A program made the translations under genes and the position numbers. From Clonostachys chloroleuca (taxonomy: Eukaryota; Ascomycota; Sordariomycetes; Hypocreales; Bionectriaceae): a DNA stretch of 64,000 nt. The notes under the pieces are model-generated. The model searched no databases, was not told where the DNA came from, and worked only from the letters and a program-made list of their open reading frames with translations. Positions 11,616 to 24,700 of this stretch are shown here, piece after piece. How positions within the stretch are numbered: position 1 is the stretch's first letter; each line of letters begins with the position of its first letter. The stretch is taken from contig JBANAY010000003.1 in assembly GCA_037952775.1 (NCBI GenBank), forward strand, positions 25,420,001 through 25,484,000. The letters run 5' to 3'.

Positions 11616-14224
11616 TCAACTCACGATCGATGGACGGGTGTAGCAGAGACTCCGAAACATTTTCCCAGGGGGTTGGGTGGCTGTATGTCCTCGGCGCTCC
11701 GGCCTCCAAAATCGATGATGGATAATATACCCGTGTTTGTCTTAATGAAAAGCCACACCTACTGAACGGATTTTCACCGGAGGCTAGGGTCCGGATGCGC
11801 CGCTACCTGATGGGCTGGCAGGGGGGCATCGAGGAGAGAATCGTTCACAAAGGTACTGGGGGTCGTATCGATGTGAAGGATGACATTAATGACGAGGTGG
11901 CTGATGCATAATAGCGAACCGATGAATATCGACTGTCTAGGAACCAGTTTCCCATTTCCAAGAGCTAAAATAGAAGCTGAAGTGGGTTTGGAGTGCGAAT
12001 GCGGTGTCGTTGCATGCATTAGGCCGGCCAAGCTAGAGTTATTGGACGCCTCCCACTGGTGGCGACAAGGAGGGACCGTGCTCGAGATGGCCTCAACCTG
12101 TTTGTCTCTGACTGGCTGACAGCAATGCCGGAAAGGATCAGGCAGTCAGGCGGTCAGGGGCGGCATGGCATCACCATCACCTGGTAATTAGCCCATTACG
12201 TAGGTGGAGGTGGATGTGTAAAAAAGCAAGCGGGGGCTTGGCTTCGTATGCGATGTGTTGTATGTGTGGTGTATGCCGGAGCCGTTTGCAGCCGTGTCAG
12301 ATACCACCCTTCGAGCTGGGAAAAATCTTCAGCTGGATATGCGATGCTACTTGCCCATGAGCAAATCACCAGCTCAAAAGGGGCAGCGGGGAGGATTGGA
12401 AAATTTTCGACCCAGGCGTGACAGCACAAAGCTGAGAGCTGGCTGGCCTTGGCTGAGCACACAACCTCAGCGCCTGGAGCCCGTCCCTGCCCCCAGATGC
12501 GAGAGAATACGGCAGACGAAACGCTAGACGGGGTTAATACAACCCGTCGGCCCGGCCCGGTTCAGGCATCAGGTTCAGCAAAATGCCCAACTCCCCAGCG
12601 CTCTCTCCCCCTGGCTCTCCATCTCCATGCAGTACCAAGGCCAGGAGATTCATGTGCAGGATGCTAAATTACTTAAGGCGGCCGGCTCTCCACCAGGCCA
12701 CTCATCCCCTGCTAGCCCCTGAGAGAATTAGCAGAATTTGCTACCTAGGTGGCTAGGCCAACTACGCTCTGGCAACGTGTCTCAGATGGGAATCTGATGG
12801 ATCGACTTGATCAGCTCGATCAGCTCTCAGGTCCTGGGAGCGTTGGAGGCCGCTAAAATCAGCACTACGGTAGGACCTCGCATGCAAGTCATGGCCAAGG
12901 CGAGCTCGCTTAGCGTAACGTATTTGCCCCCTTCTTCATCTACCCCCTGGCCCCGCAGAGTTGCCAAGAAGAAGGACCTTCTGCCGAGTTTCCACTCCAA
13001 TCGGGGCAATGTCTTGTTGAGTGGCTGGCTGGATTCGGGTAGATGGGTCCTCTGTGGGGGAGGGAGGGATCGTTTTAGGGATCGCCATTGACAGGGAGCT
13101 TTTTGAGGATCGCCTTGACAGGGACCTGGGGACCGGCAGAAACGTGGCACACCCAAACCAGAGAGTCTGACCAGAACGGCGTGAGCGGCCAATAGCCGAG
13201 TTTGTTATGTAAAATTGAGAAATTATTCACGGAACTTTCCAATAGAGACCGGGGAGGTCAATACTTTGCTTGCCGGGGCTGAAACCACCCAAAAACAGAG
13301 TTCCGCGTTAAGAATACGACTCGATATATACTTTTGTGCCGTCTTGCGGGCCGCCAATGAACACTCATGTTTATGTCACCCCCCTGGCCGGGCACCATCT
13401 CTCTCGGCTGAAGAGCAATATTGGCGGGATGATGGAATTTTCCGATGCAACTCCTGATGGGGTTCCTGCTGACCACAGTCCGTTTTCTCCTCTGCCCTTG
13501 TCCCTACGCATGGACCCAAATTCAATGGGTCAATGTCCGTTATGGCCCACAGATGCAAGCATGCAAGCTTCAGTTTTGCGATGGCCCGAACTATCTAAAG
13601 TTCCCGCCATGATTCCCCGCGAACCGGGATACCAAAGCGGGAGTTTGGACTCTCAGCTGAGTCGATGCTCGATGGAGTGACTTTACTGGAATAGGTAAGT
13701 CGGTAAATAACGAGAACCAAATCGAGAATGCTATTCCTCCCCTATCTCATAATGCGAGGGATGTCGATCTTGGCGGTATTAGCCTAAGCTGATCGACAAG
13801 GCTAGTGTGGGCAGAATCTTGGTACGAGGACGAGCTCGATGAGCCTGAAGATATCTCTTCCCTCGATCAGGATGGGTACCAATATGAGGGTGCATTAGTG
13901 CCTGCTCGACACCGCGTCGTGGGCGAATCAACGTTGCCCGTCTCCTGCTGTCTATTGTTCTGCGGATCGATCGACAATCATTCTATATATCACCAAATCC
14001 TATGACACCACCAACGTAGCTCCCGCATAAGCGATACCACGCCAAGTCTTCTTCTCGTGCAGGTTGTTTTCACTTCCTTGTCCGTGGTCGTGCCGACGTG
14101 GCAAAAATGTTGACATACTTGCATTTTTATACGGTACTTCCGGATGTTAACTTGTCTAGCTGCACGGCACCGCTGGTGCTGACCAGGTTTTGGAGCCGCT
14201 GGGCTGAGTCTTGGACGAGAAGCT

Positions 14225-14259
14225 GAGCCGTGATGCAACTAAAGGAGCCGTGATGCAAC
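14225..14259. repeat. Direct repeat, 15 bp twice, period 20
   Basis: GAGCCGTGATGCAAC occurs at 14225-14239 and again at 14245-14259, exactly two helical turns apart and about 560 bp upstream of the NRPS start. It could bind a dimeric or tandem regulator. It could equally be a chance local duplication. Confidence 0.6.
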
Positions 14260-14299
14260 CGAATGGTCCCAGCCATGCATATGTTCTATTTTTCACAAC

Positions 14300-14344
14300 C
14301 CAATGACGCCTAGACAGTCTCTGGGCTCGAGCACTCTAGCCAAT
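14300..14344 (+). promoter_or_regulatory. Two CCAAT boxes 40 bp apart
   Basis: CCAAT at 14300-14304 and at 14340-14344, about 480-520 bp upstream of the NRPS ATG. These are candidate sites for the fungal Hap/CBC complex. Motif match only. Confidence 0.35.
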
Positions 14345-14821
14345 GGTCTTGCAGCACGGACGGAGCAATCTCGTTTGGACCTCGCGCTCCTTGCTTGCCA
14401 CGGCGGCAAGTGGCAAGCCCCTGTGCAAAAGCAAGCGCGAAGATGTCCTGTTTTGACCCTGGGATGAGCTAGAGTGTAGACCCGTATATCGTAAATGCCT
14501 CTAGGCTACCATCTGCACGATGGGAACATTGCTGATGCTGTGGCTTGAGAGTAATGCATGGTGTTGTTCAGTCTGATCTACTCTTCGGGCCAAGCCTCTG
14601 CCCAGTTCAGGTCCGGAGTATGCCGACCGACCTCATCCCAGTCCATTATATCTGGTTGGCTTTCTGTCTTGGGGCCTGAAGTTCCTTATTTACCCTGGGT
14701 TTTTTCCATGTTGCCCATCAAGACGCGAAAAAAATACATGTCGTCTCCTCTACTTGTTGATCCCATTCTGAATACCTACTTCTCCACAATCTTCAACTGC
14801 TCCTTATCATAGCTGTAAAGG

Positions 14822-17800
14822 ATGGCATCACCACGCGGTAGCGTACATAGCATTGTTGGTCGACAGTCGTCGGTAAAACAGCCAGAACCATGCATCTTCC
14901 CTGCGTTCGATATGGGTGAAACAGATGGTGCAGACTTCCTTAGCATTCAGGGGCAGCTGCGGAAGCATCTCCATCAGGACCCAGAAGAGTTCAGACGACT
15001 TTTATGCTCCGCATGGGGAGTCGTTCTCGGCTGTTACACAGGCCTTGAGGACGTTTGTTTCGGATTCGACGATCCCTCTGTGGATGAAGCTACAGAAACT
15101 GCACGTCTGCATATCCCAAGTCATGCTACCGTGCAAGATGTTCTACCCGAGTATCTCCTCGGCCCACTCCCTTCGAATACAACCACCAACATCCACGATG
15201 CTACCACGCCAACGGCCAATGCCCTATTCAACACCTTGCTTCGCATCGGTAGCTTGAACTCCATTCCAAGCAAAGATGGGGAGAGCACCAGTGTTGCAAC
15301 ACATAATGAATTCCCCACCTGGTGCAAAGTTTCCATCACCATCGACTCCCTGACATGCCAGACCGTCTTTTCCTGGATGGGCTCATTCATGACTCAGGAA
15401 CAGGCTCTTCACGTCAACAGCACTTTTGAGACGATTGTCAGCCAGATGCTGGATCGTCCTCAATCTCCCTTGTCTCAGCTTAATTATGTTAGTGAGCAGA
15501 GCATGAGCCAAATTTTGGCTTTTAATAGTAATACCAAAAACGACATACAGAAATGTATACACCAGGCTATCTCAGAGCAAGGAGATTTGCGCCCCGAAGC
15601 TGAAGCAGTATGCTCTTGGGACGGAAGCTTCTCCTACAATGAGCTCGTGTCCCTGGCCGACCGGCTGGCCTGTCGCCTGGAGACCTCGGGCGTGGGACCT
15701 GAGGTGTTTGTCCCCATTTGCTTCGACAAGTCCAGATGGACCATCGTAGCAATGCTTGCGGTGCTTAAGGCAGGTGGTATCTTCGTGCCCCTGGACCCTA
15801 CCCATCCCGTCTCCCGCCTGCAAGCACTATCCCATAAGATCGAGGCCAAGACCATTCTCTGTTCGCGACACCATCTGGGTATGCTCGAGCCTGTTGCTAC
15901 CGAGCTCATCCCTGTTGATGATCACCTCTTCACCGAGCTCCCACCGCACCAGGGTGCAGTCACTCGAGGCTCGTGGAGCAATGGCGCGTACATGATCTTC
16001 ACGAGTGGCACGACTGGTGAACCCAAGGGTGCCTTAATACAGCATGGAGCACTCATGTCAAGTGCCATGGCCCATGGGCCTGCCATGTTGATGGACTCAA
16101 ACACACGATCCCTTCAATTCGCTGCATCTACGTTTGATGTTAGCATCACAGAGATCCTTACTTGTCTTATACTTGGAGGCTGCGTCTGTGTCCCCAGCGA
16201 AGAAGCCCGTTTGAATGACATCGAGGGGGCCATTAATGAACTTCGTCCCAACTGGGCCCTACTCACCCCTACCTTCGTCAAATTCATCAATCCAGCCAAC
16301 GTGCCCTCTATGAAGACGCTCGTCACTGGAGGTGAGGCCATGACTCAGGATATTATTCGTTCCTGGTCCACATGCCTCACTCTGATCAATTGTTACGGCC
16401 CTGCAGAGACATCTGTCGTCTCGCATGTCAACGTAGGCATGATGGAAGGCAAGAACCCTCTAAATATTGGTCGCCATGTCGGAATCCACTGCTGGGTCGT
16501 GGACCGGTATAACCATGACCGGCTGATGCCAATTGGTGCCGTCGGAGAACTCCTCATCGAGGGCCACACGCTTGCCAGGGAGTACTACAAAGAGCCTGAA
16601 AAGACGAGCGACGCTTTCATATTTGACCCAGGTTGGACAAAAGATCAACCCCAGCAGGAGTCCCCGCGTCGAATGTATAAGACTGGTGATCTAGTCAGAT
16701 ACAATTCAGACGGTACGTTCCACATTGCGGGGCGGAAGGATTCCCAGATCAAGTTTCACGGCCAACGTATAGAGTTGGGTGAGATTGAGCACCATCTGAA
16801 CATCGTTCCATGCATCAAGCACGGAATGGTGATCCTCCCCAAAGCCGGCTTTTGCAAAGGACGGCTACTCACCATGATTCAGCTCAACGATGCTTTGAAT
16901 CAGGATCTTGTACCTAAAGGCAAGCCGTACGAGCTGATTCATGGCGACCTGGAGGAGATGGCCAAATCCATGATTGAAGAAGCCAAGCATATTCTCACAG
17001 AAAGACTCCCCCTTACATGATACCCTCCATGTGGCTTGCCGTTGAGTTCATTCCTCGCCTGCAGTCTGGAAAGCTTGACCGTAAGCAGACCACACAGTGG
17101 GTTGAAAACATGAGTGAAGACATGTATCGTCGGCTTAACCCCGTCGCGGTCACAAGCTCGTCAGAGGACTTGGCTTTTGCTAGCCCAACGGAGCTGGAGC
17201 TACACAGTGTATGGACACACGTGCTGAACCTCAATGCAGAGCAGCTCGGCCTTGGCCAGTCGTTTTTGAGCGTTGGTGGCGACTCCATCTCAGCCATGCA
17301 AGTCATGAGCGAGTGCAAGAAGCGTGGACTTGGTCTGATGGTCCGCCAAATCATCGGCTGTAAATCCATCCGCGAGCTTGCTTCCCATGTCAAGGGTATT
17401 GAAGCTCCGGTCTTTCATGAGGAGATCCTAGAGCAGCCCTTTGAGCTTTCACCCATCCAGAAGCTATATTTTGACAGACCAAATCACTCTCAAGGCCACT
17501 ATAACCAGAGCTTTCTCCTGCGTACCAATCGGCGTGTCTTGGCGACGGATTTACGCAAGGCTATTGAGACTGTCATTCAGAGACATTCAATGCTACGCGC
17601 TAGATTCTCACAGACAGCTGAAGGCACGTGGCAACAACGTGTTACGAACGAGACAGCTTCCTCGTACCGACTACGCACATTTAAATTAACTCAGCGCGAC
17701 GAGATAGATCACTCGCTTGTTGATAGCCAAACATGCCTCAATGCTATCAATGGGCCTTTGCTGGCTGCCGACTTGATAGATCTCAATGGGGAGGAGGAGT

Positions 17801-18760
17801 TGCTGTTTGTTGTAGCCCATCACCTTGTCATCGATCTTGTCTCTTGGAGAGTTATCCTTCAGGAGATTGAGGAATTGTTACTTGGACAAGAGTCAGCAGC
17901 TGCAGCAGAGAAGCCCCTTCCATTCCAAACATGGTGCAAGTTGCAACTCGAACACTGTCAATCCCTGACCCCCGAGCAGGTCTTGCCCATCCAAGGAATT
18001 CCGGATGGGAATCCCGCTTATTGGGGCATGGAGTCAACGCCGAACATCTACGGTCAAATGGCTCGTGGTGGCTTCGAGGTCAACTCATCCTTGACGTCCC
18101 TTCTTCTTACGAAGTGTCATCGTTCGCTGCGCACTGAGATCCCTGATGTTTTGCTCACGGCCATGATCTTCTCCTTTGGCCAAACGTTCACGGATCGTTC
18201 CATTCCTCCCGTTTTTGCTGAAGGTCACGGCAGAGAGTCTTGGGATCCCTCCATTGATCTATCTAGAGTAATTGGCTGGTTCACCACTATCTATCCCGTA
18301 TTCGCAGGCTCAGATACCCAACCGAGCTTGATAGACACCGCCAAGCTGGTCAAGGATGTACGCCGCAGGATACCTGATAAGGGGCGGCCGTACTTTGCCA
18401 GTCGCTGGCTTACTGAACAGGGGAAGAAGGAGTTCTCGCGCCACTGGCCGCTTGAGATCACCTTCAACTATCTTGGCCAGTACCAACAGTTAGAGCGTGA
18501 AGGTGCACTTTTCACCCCTGTGAGTGACATTGCCGGCGAAGTAAAGGAAGCGGTTGAAGGTGCGGATGTCGGGCCGTTGACAACGTGCATCTCCCTGTTT
18601 GAGGTCTCAGCTGTCGTTATCGGAGGCACGCTGAGATTCTCCTTTGTTTTCAATCAAAATATGAAGCACCAAGAAAAGATCCGCAGCTGGATTTCGTCAT
18701 GCCAGCAGACCTTGGAAGAGTTGATTGGAATGTTGAGCACCAAGGAGCCTGAGCCTACTC
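14822..18760 (+). other. NRPS initiation module: C-remnant, A1, T1, E1
   Basis: About 15000-15500 encodes the C-terminal half of a C domain without the His motif, as often seen at the N-terminus of fungal NRPSs. A1 runs about 15555-17090 (FTSGTTGEPKG near 15995; YKTGDL and GRKDSQIK near 16675-16750). T1 Ser is at 17284. E1 is about 17440-18750. Hand-aligned specificity positions of A1 read D-V-T-L-V-G-C-V-V. The first residue is expected in D form. Confidence 0.85.
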
Positions 18761-21700
18761 TTAGTGATTTCCCTATGCTCTCATTGACATACGATCGTCT
18801 TGAACTATTGGTGTCCGACAGACTGCCTCAAGCTGGGGTGACGGCCCTGGACCTTGTTGAAGATGCCTATCCTTGCTCTCCTATGCAATCGGGGCTGTTA
18901 GTTAGCACAACAAAGAACAACGCTTTTTACGCGGCGTATACTCTTCATGAGGTCAAGAGCAGAGGCAATAGCTCTGTTGACCCGAATAGGCTGGCCAATG
19001 CTTGGAGGGCTATTGTTGATGCTCATCCTATTTTGAGGACCATATTCGTGGAGAGTGTAAGCCAGATGGATTCCCTCTACGATCAGGTGGTCCTCAAGAA
19101 GGTTGACGTTTCTATCATTCAACGACAAGCTGCCACTGACGAGGATGCTATTTCTGCCTTGAGCTCTCCCCCGTTGCATCAAGATGATAACTCGCAACTG
19201 CTACATCGCTTTGAGATTTGCACTACAGCGACTGGCAAGGTTTTCTGCAGGCTTGATATCAGCCACGTTATAATGGACGGAACTTCCCTGTCAATTGTCT
19301 TCCGTGACCTGGCACTGGCTTACGATAATCGACTCAAGTCCGTTTCGATACCTCAATATCGTAACTACATCAAGCACCTGCAAGAGCAGGTTAGCGAGCC
19401 TGGTATTGACTACTGGAGCTCATACTTGGCCCAGGTTGAGCCTTGCCACTTCCCAGTTCTTAATGACGGCAACACTGTCGATTCTAAGGAGCTGAGGTAT
19501 ATTCGAGTGACGTTTGAGGAGTTGGCGGAGCTGCAGCGCTTGTGTGATCAACAAGGGGTTACGTTCGTGAATGCGATATACGCAGCGTGGGCCTTAACTT
19601 TGCGCTTATACACAGCCTCAGAAGAAGTCTGCTTTGGATACCTTACCTCTGCGCGGGATGCACCGATCGACGGTATCCGCGATATGGTTGGGCCCGTCAT
19701 CAACATGGTGGCGTGCCGTGTGAATGTTGCTGACTCTACGACTCTCGGACAAATCATGAGTGCCGTGCAATCGGACTACCTCGATAGTCTAACCTTCCGC
19801 CATATTCCCTTGGCAGAGGTACAGCACGCACTCAAGCTCTCTGGCGTGGCGCTGTTCAACACAGCACTGTCTTATAGAAAGCTCCCGCCTCCGATGCAAG
19901 GTGAACCAGACATCTCCTTTGACGAGTGCCGCCCTACATACGACCCTGATGAGTACAATGTATCCATCAACATTGAGGCGGGCGAGAAGGACATGGCTAT
20001 TGATCTCATGTACTGGACAGACACTTTGTCAGATGAAAACGCAGCCAACGTTGCAAGTTCGTTCACAAAGGCGCTCAGTAATATCCTTCATCATTGCGAG
20101 CAGCCAATTTCACGCCTGGATCATCTCAGCGAGAGGAATCATACACAGCTGTCAAACTGGAATGGAACGATGCCTGAAGCTATCAAGAGGTGTGTTCACA
20201 ATCTTGTCGAAGATCAAGCGCTGAGCCGTCCAGACGCACCGGCTATTGCGTCTTGGGACATGAACTTTACATATTCAGAGCTCGACGCCGCTTCGACAAA
20301 ACTCGCTCACCATCTCAAGTCCCTGGGTGTTGGATTAGAAGTGTACGTACTCATATGCTTCGAGAAATCTGCCTTTTCAATTGTGGCTATGATGGCTGTT
20401 TTGAAAGCAGGAGGCGTTTGTGTACCACTCGATCCTGCGCACCCGGATGCGGCATTGCAATTGCGAGTCAAAGATACAGGTGCTTCCATTGCACTTCTAT
20501 CTTCTTCATTCGTGGGCAGATTCGAGGCAATCGTTCCAAAGACTGTGGCAGTTGACAGAGAGCTTCTGCACAGTATAGATGATGCGCATGATTCAGTTCT
20601 ACCTCAGGTCTCACCCAGAAATGCCTGTTTTGTAATCTACACATCCGGCAGCACGGGGCAGCCCAAGGGAGTTGTGCTTGAGCATAGAGGTCTCGCTACG
20701 AACGCCGAGTACTCTGGTGCATCCTTGGGCTATGATAAAAACTCGAGGGTGCTGCAGTTCGCGTCTTACACATTTGATAACAGTCTTGCAGAGATCTTCA
20801 CCACACTTACACGGGGAGGCTGTGTTTGTGTGCCATCCGACCACGAGAGGTTGAACGATCTTGCGGGCGCCATTAACCGCCTCCAGGTCACTTTTGCCGA
20901 TATAACGCCCACCGTCGCCACATTCCTCCAGCCGACTGAGGTCCCAACTTTGAAGATTCTGGCTCTGGGAGGAGAGGCCGTGACTGCCAAATGCGTCGAA
21001 ATCTGGCGCGACTACGTCTCCCTCCGGTGCTGTTACGGACCATCGGAGTGCTCGGTGAACTCTACATACTCAGGGGACATTGCAAGGCCAGGACAGGCCA
21101 CGAACATTGGACGAGCCATCGGCAGCATCGCCTGGGTTGTTGACCGTAACGACCATACTTGTCTAGTGCCTGTTGGGTGTATAGGTGAGCTCTTGGTGGA
21201 CGGGCCTATCGTATCGCGCGGATACCTCAACATGCCTGAGAGGACGGAGCAGTCATTCGTCAAACCTCCGCCATGGCTGGAAGGAATAAATCCGGGAATA
21301 GATCCTTCTCGTCGCCTGTATAAAACGGGAGACTTGGTGAGATATAATTGTGATGGCACCCTGGTGTATCTTGGGCGCAAGGACACTCAGGTCAAACTGA
21401 ACGGGCAGCGCATTGAACTGGGCGAGATCGAGCACCACATTGAGAAGAATCTCCCAGAAGGCGCACAGTCTGCCGTTGAGCTTGTCATTGTTAACGGGAA
21501 GAAGTCACTGGCTTGCTTCATCAGCATGGAATGGGATGGCTCTGTCCCTGCCAGCAGTGACGAAACCAACATACTGCCCATGTCTGAGCAATTCAAGGCG
21601 CTTGCCAAAGATCTCGAGGTACTGCTGTCGAAGAGAGTTCCAGCCTACATGGTTCCGACTATGTGGCTGCCTGTTTTCCAAATGCCACTCACGACGTCCG

Positions 21701-24700
21701 GAAAGCTGAACCGTCGCAGTCTCCGCTTGCAGGCAGAGGCCGTACCGGAAGCAAGCAAAATTGCCTACAAGCTTGCCACAAAGAGCGGCAGAGCGCCCTC
21801 AAGTGAGGGAGAGAAGCTGCTGGCTCGATTGTGGGCGTCTGTTCTACACACGGACCTGGCACTGATTGGAGTCGAGGACAACTTTTTCAAGCTCGGCGGA
21901 GACTCGGTCAGCGCAATGCGTCTCGTCACTCTGGCAAGGAAAGAAAATATCAGTCTGACAGTGGCCAGCATTTTCCAAAAGGCTTCTCTCCTTGATATGG
22001 TCCAGTCTTCATCTTCAATGTCCAAGACTGCCATTTCTCCCGTTGAGCCGTTCTCGCTGCTACCCGACAGTCACTCATTGGCCTCTGTGAAGCAAGAGGT
22101 GGCAGCTCAAGCCCGTGTAAGGCCTCAAGTAATTCAAGATATCTTGCCATGTACCACTCTCCAACAGGGTCTCATGGCGTTATCGAACAAGCAGCCCGGT
22201 GCCTACGTGGCACAAATGGTGTATCGCTTGCCAGAAGGGATCGACATTGGCAGGTTCCAAGACGCTTGGCAGCAAGTCGTGCGGAAAGAATCTGCATTGC
22301 GGACAAGAATTGTGCACACGGAGGCTTGCGGCTTTTTACAAGTTGTCGTGGACGAAGCTATCGAGTGGTCCTCGGTTACAAGTTTGTCTGAGCTACAAGA
22401 ATCCGAGCGTCAGTTGCCTTCCCACAATGGTGGGCGGCTAACAAACTACACCATTGCCGAAGAACATTCAGGGGCAACTTTCTTTATTTGGACTATCCAT
22501 CATGTTCTCTACGATGGTTGGTGCCTGCCTATCATCCTCGAAAGTGTGAAGAAATGTTACCTAAACAACCTTGTCTCGCGGACACCCGGCGGCTCCTCGT
22601 ACGCCCACTTCATTAGATATGTTGCTGAGCTAGACTCTGGGGATACAGACAAGTTCTGGACTTCTCAACTTTCTGATCTGTCTACTCAACATTTCCCACG
22701 ACTTCCACAGCCAGACTACCAAGCAAGTGCCAGCAGCCTGCTGATTCATAAGACGGCAGTGAGTCGACAACAAGGATCCGAGATCACTCTCGCAACAGAA
22801 ATCCGCGCTGCATGGGCATTGACCGTCTCTGCCTACTCGTCTGTAGACGACGTTGTCTTTTGGGAAACCGTCACTGGTCGGGATGCCCCAGTTCCCGGCA
22901 TTGAGGACATGATCGGAGCCACGCTGGCAACAATTCCAAGACGAATTCGCCTTCCTCAGTCGAACCACGTCTCGGAGTTCCTGCAGTTAATTCAAGAGGA
23001 GTGTGCAGCCGCTCTTCCACACCAATACGCAAGCATTGCGCACATCAAGCGCCTCAGCACCGAGACCGCCATAGCATGTGGCGCACAGAACCTCATTGCA
23101 ATCAATAATGGTGCACGAGATGAGTCAGACTCGTTTTGGGATGTTCAAAGCAATGAGATGGAGGGTACTAACTTCTATACGTATCCCATCATGATATCAT
23201 TCCACATCGGCAAAGATGAGTTAGAAGCAGTAGTACATTTTGACCAAGGCGTCATCCCAGACTATCAAATGCAGCGTGTCATGGATCATTTCGCCTTCGC
23301 TCTTCAGACCGTTAACTCTATACGGCAAGGCGAGAAAAAGCTCAGTGAGCTTGGCATGCTGAGCCCTCGTGACTGCGAGACGCTACAACTCCGCAACTCT
23401 GTGTTGCCGCCTAAGATAAACCGCACAGTTCATGAAATGATCCAACATCAGGTTACGGCACAGCGTCAGGAGAAACTCTCTGTGGTCTCCTGGGATATCC
23501 AATTGACATACTCCGAGCTTGACTCAATGTCGACAAAATTAGCTTCTATCCTTTTGGATAGAGGTATTGGAAGCAACTCAATCGTCCCACTATGTTTAGA
23601 GAAGTCAGCTTTGGTCGTCGTGTCTATGTTGGGTGTACTGAAGTCAGGGGCCGCATTTGTCCCGCTCGATCCAGCTCATCCTGATGCACGAATCAACGGC
23701 ATTCTCTCCGATGTGAACGCCGGCATCCTTTTGTGTTCACCCAAGCATGAGGAACGATGCGCCAGCTTCCAGTCCGTGGAACGCATTGTTGTCACCAGAG
23801 AACTGATTGAAGCCAGCTCAGTTCCCGATTCTGAACAAGCTTCTCCTACATCTGACCCAGACAGCACTGCATACATTATCTTCACCTCCGGCACTACTGG
23901 TAAGCCAAAGGGAACTATCGTGGGACATTCTGCGTTCTGCACAGGAGCTATGGCTCACGGTTCGGCTATGGGCATGAACGAGGATTCACGAGTTTTGCAG
24001 TTTGCCTCGTACACGTTCGACGCCAGTGTCATGGAAGTTTTGACCACTCTCCTCAAAGGCGGCACTGTATGTATCCCCAGCGATGATGAGCGGATCAACG
24101 ACATCACTGGAGTCATCAATCGTCTTGATGTGAACTGGGCGCTGCTAACGCCGTCCGTGGCTCAACTGATCCAACCGTCGCTGGTGCCCGGTCTTAAGAC
24201 TCTGGTGTTGGGAGGAGAAGCTATGTCTTCGGCACACATCGCTACTTGGGCACCGTCTGCTGTCAAACTCATGAACGCGTATGGACCCAGTGAAACTGCC
24301 GTAGTTGCCACCGTCAACCCAGCCGTCACAGCCGTATCTGGGCCTGCAAATATTGGTCAGGCAGTCGGTGGGCTATGCTGGATCGCGGACGCAAGCAATC
24401 ACGACAAGTTGGTACCCATCGGCGCGGTTGGTGAGCTCCTTGTAGAGGGTCCGATCCTGGCCCAAGGCTATCTCAATAACACCCAAAAGACAAGTGAGGC
24501 TTTTGCTCTTAATCCCCGATGGACAAGCCAATTCCCTCTTGCCGACTGCGTGGGAGATCGTCGTATGTATAAGACTGGCGATTTAGTCAAATTGGCTGAA
24601 GATGGCTCAATTATATTCCAAGGCCGGAAGGACGATCAAGTCAAGCTCAACGGTCAACGGCTCGAGCTATCAGAAGTTGAGCATCACCTCGGCACGGACC

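Larger units (their letters stand above)
11616..14821. promoter_or_regulatory. Divergent ABC/NRPS intergenic region, 3.2 kb
   Basis: This long gap separates two divergent starts (11615 minus, 14822 plus). Short frames in it (for example 12255-12527 and 13336-13680) show no domain or splice structure, so I call no gene. CCAAT boxes occur at 13239-13243, 14300-14304 and 14340-14344. The last 80 bases before the NRPS ATG are pyrimidine-rich, like a fungal leader. The length suggests an unseen small gene, ncRNA or distal control sites, but none can be supported. Confidence 0.55.

Noticed and set aside
14822..15550. Functional starter condensation domain at the NRPS N-terminus (lipo-initiation)
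   Set aside because: Only the C-terminal half of a C domain is present and no HxxxDG motif is seen, so acylation of the first residue is unlikely.
16990..17030. Mini-intron to explain the NRPS frame change
   Set aside because: No GT..AG pair fits, and the conserved motif is contiguous across the site apart from the frame.
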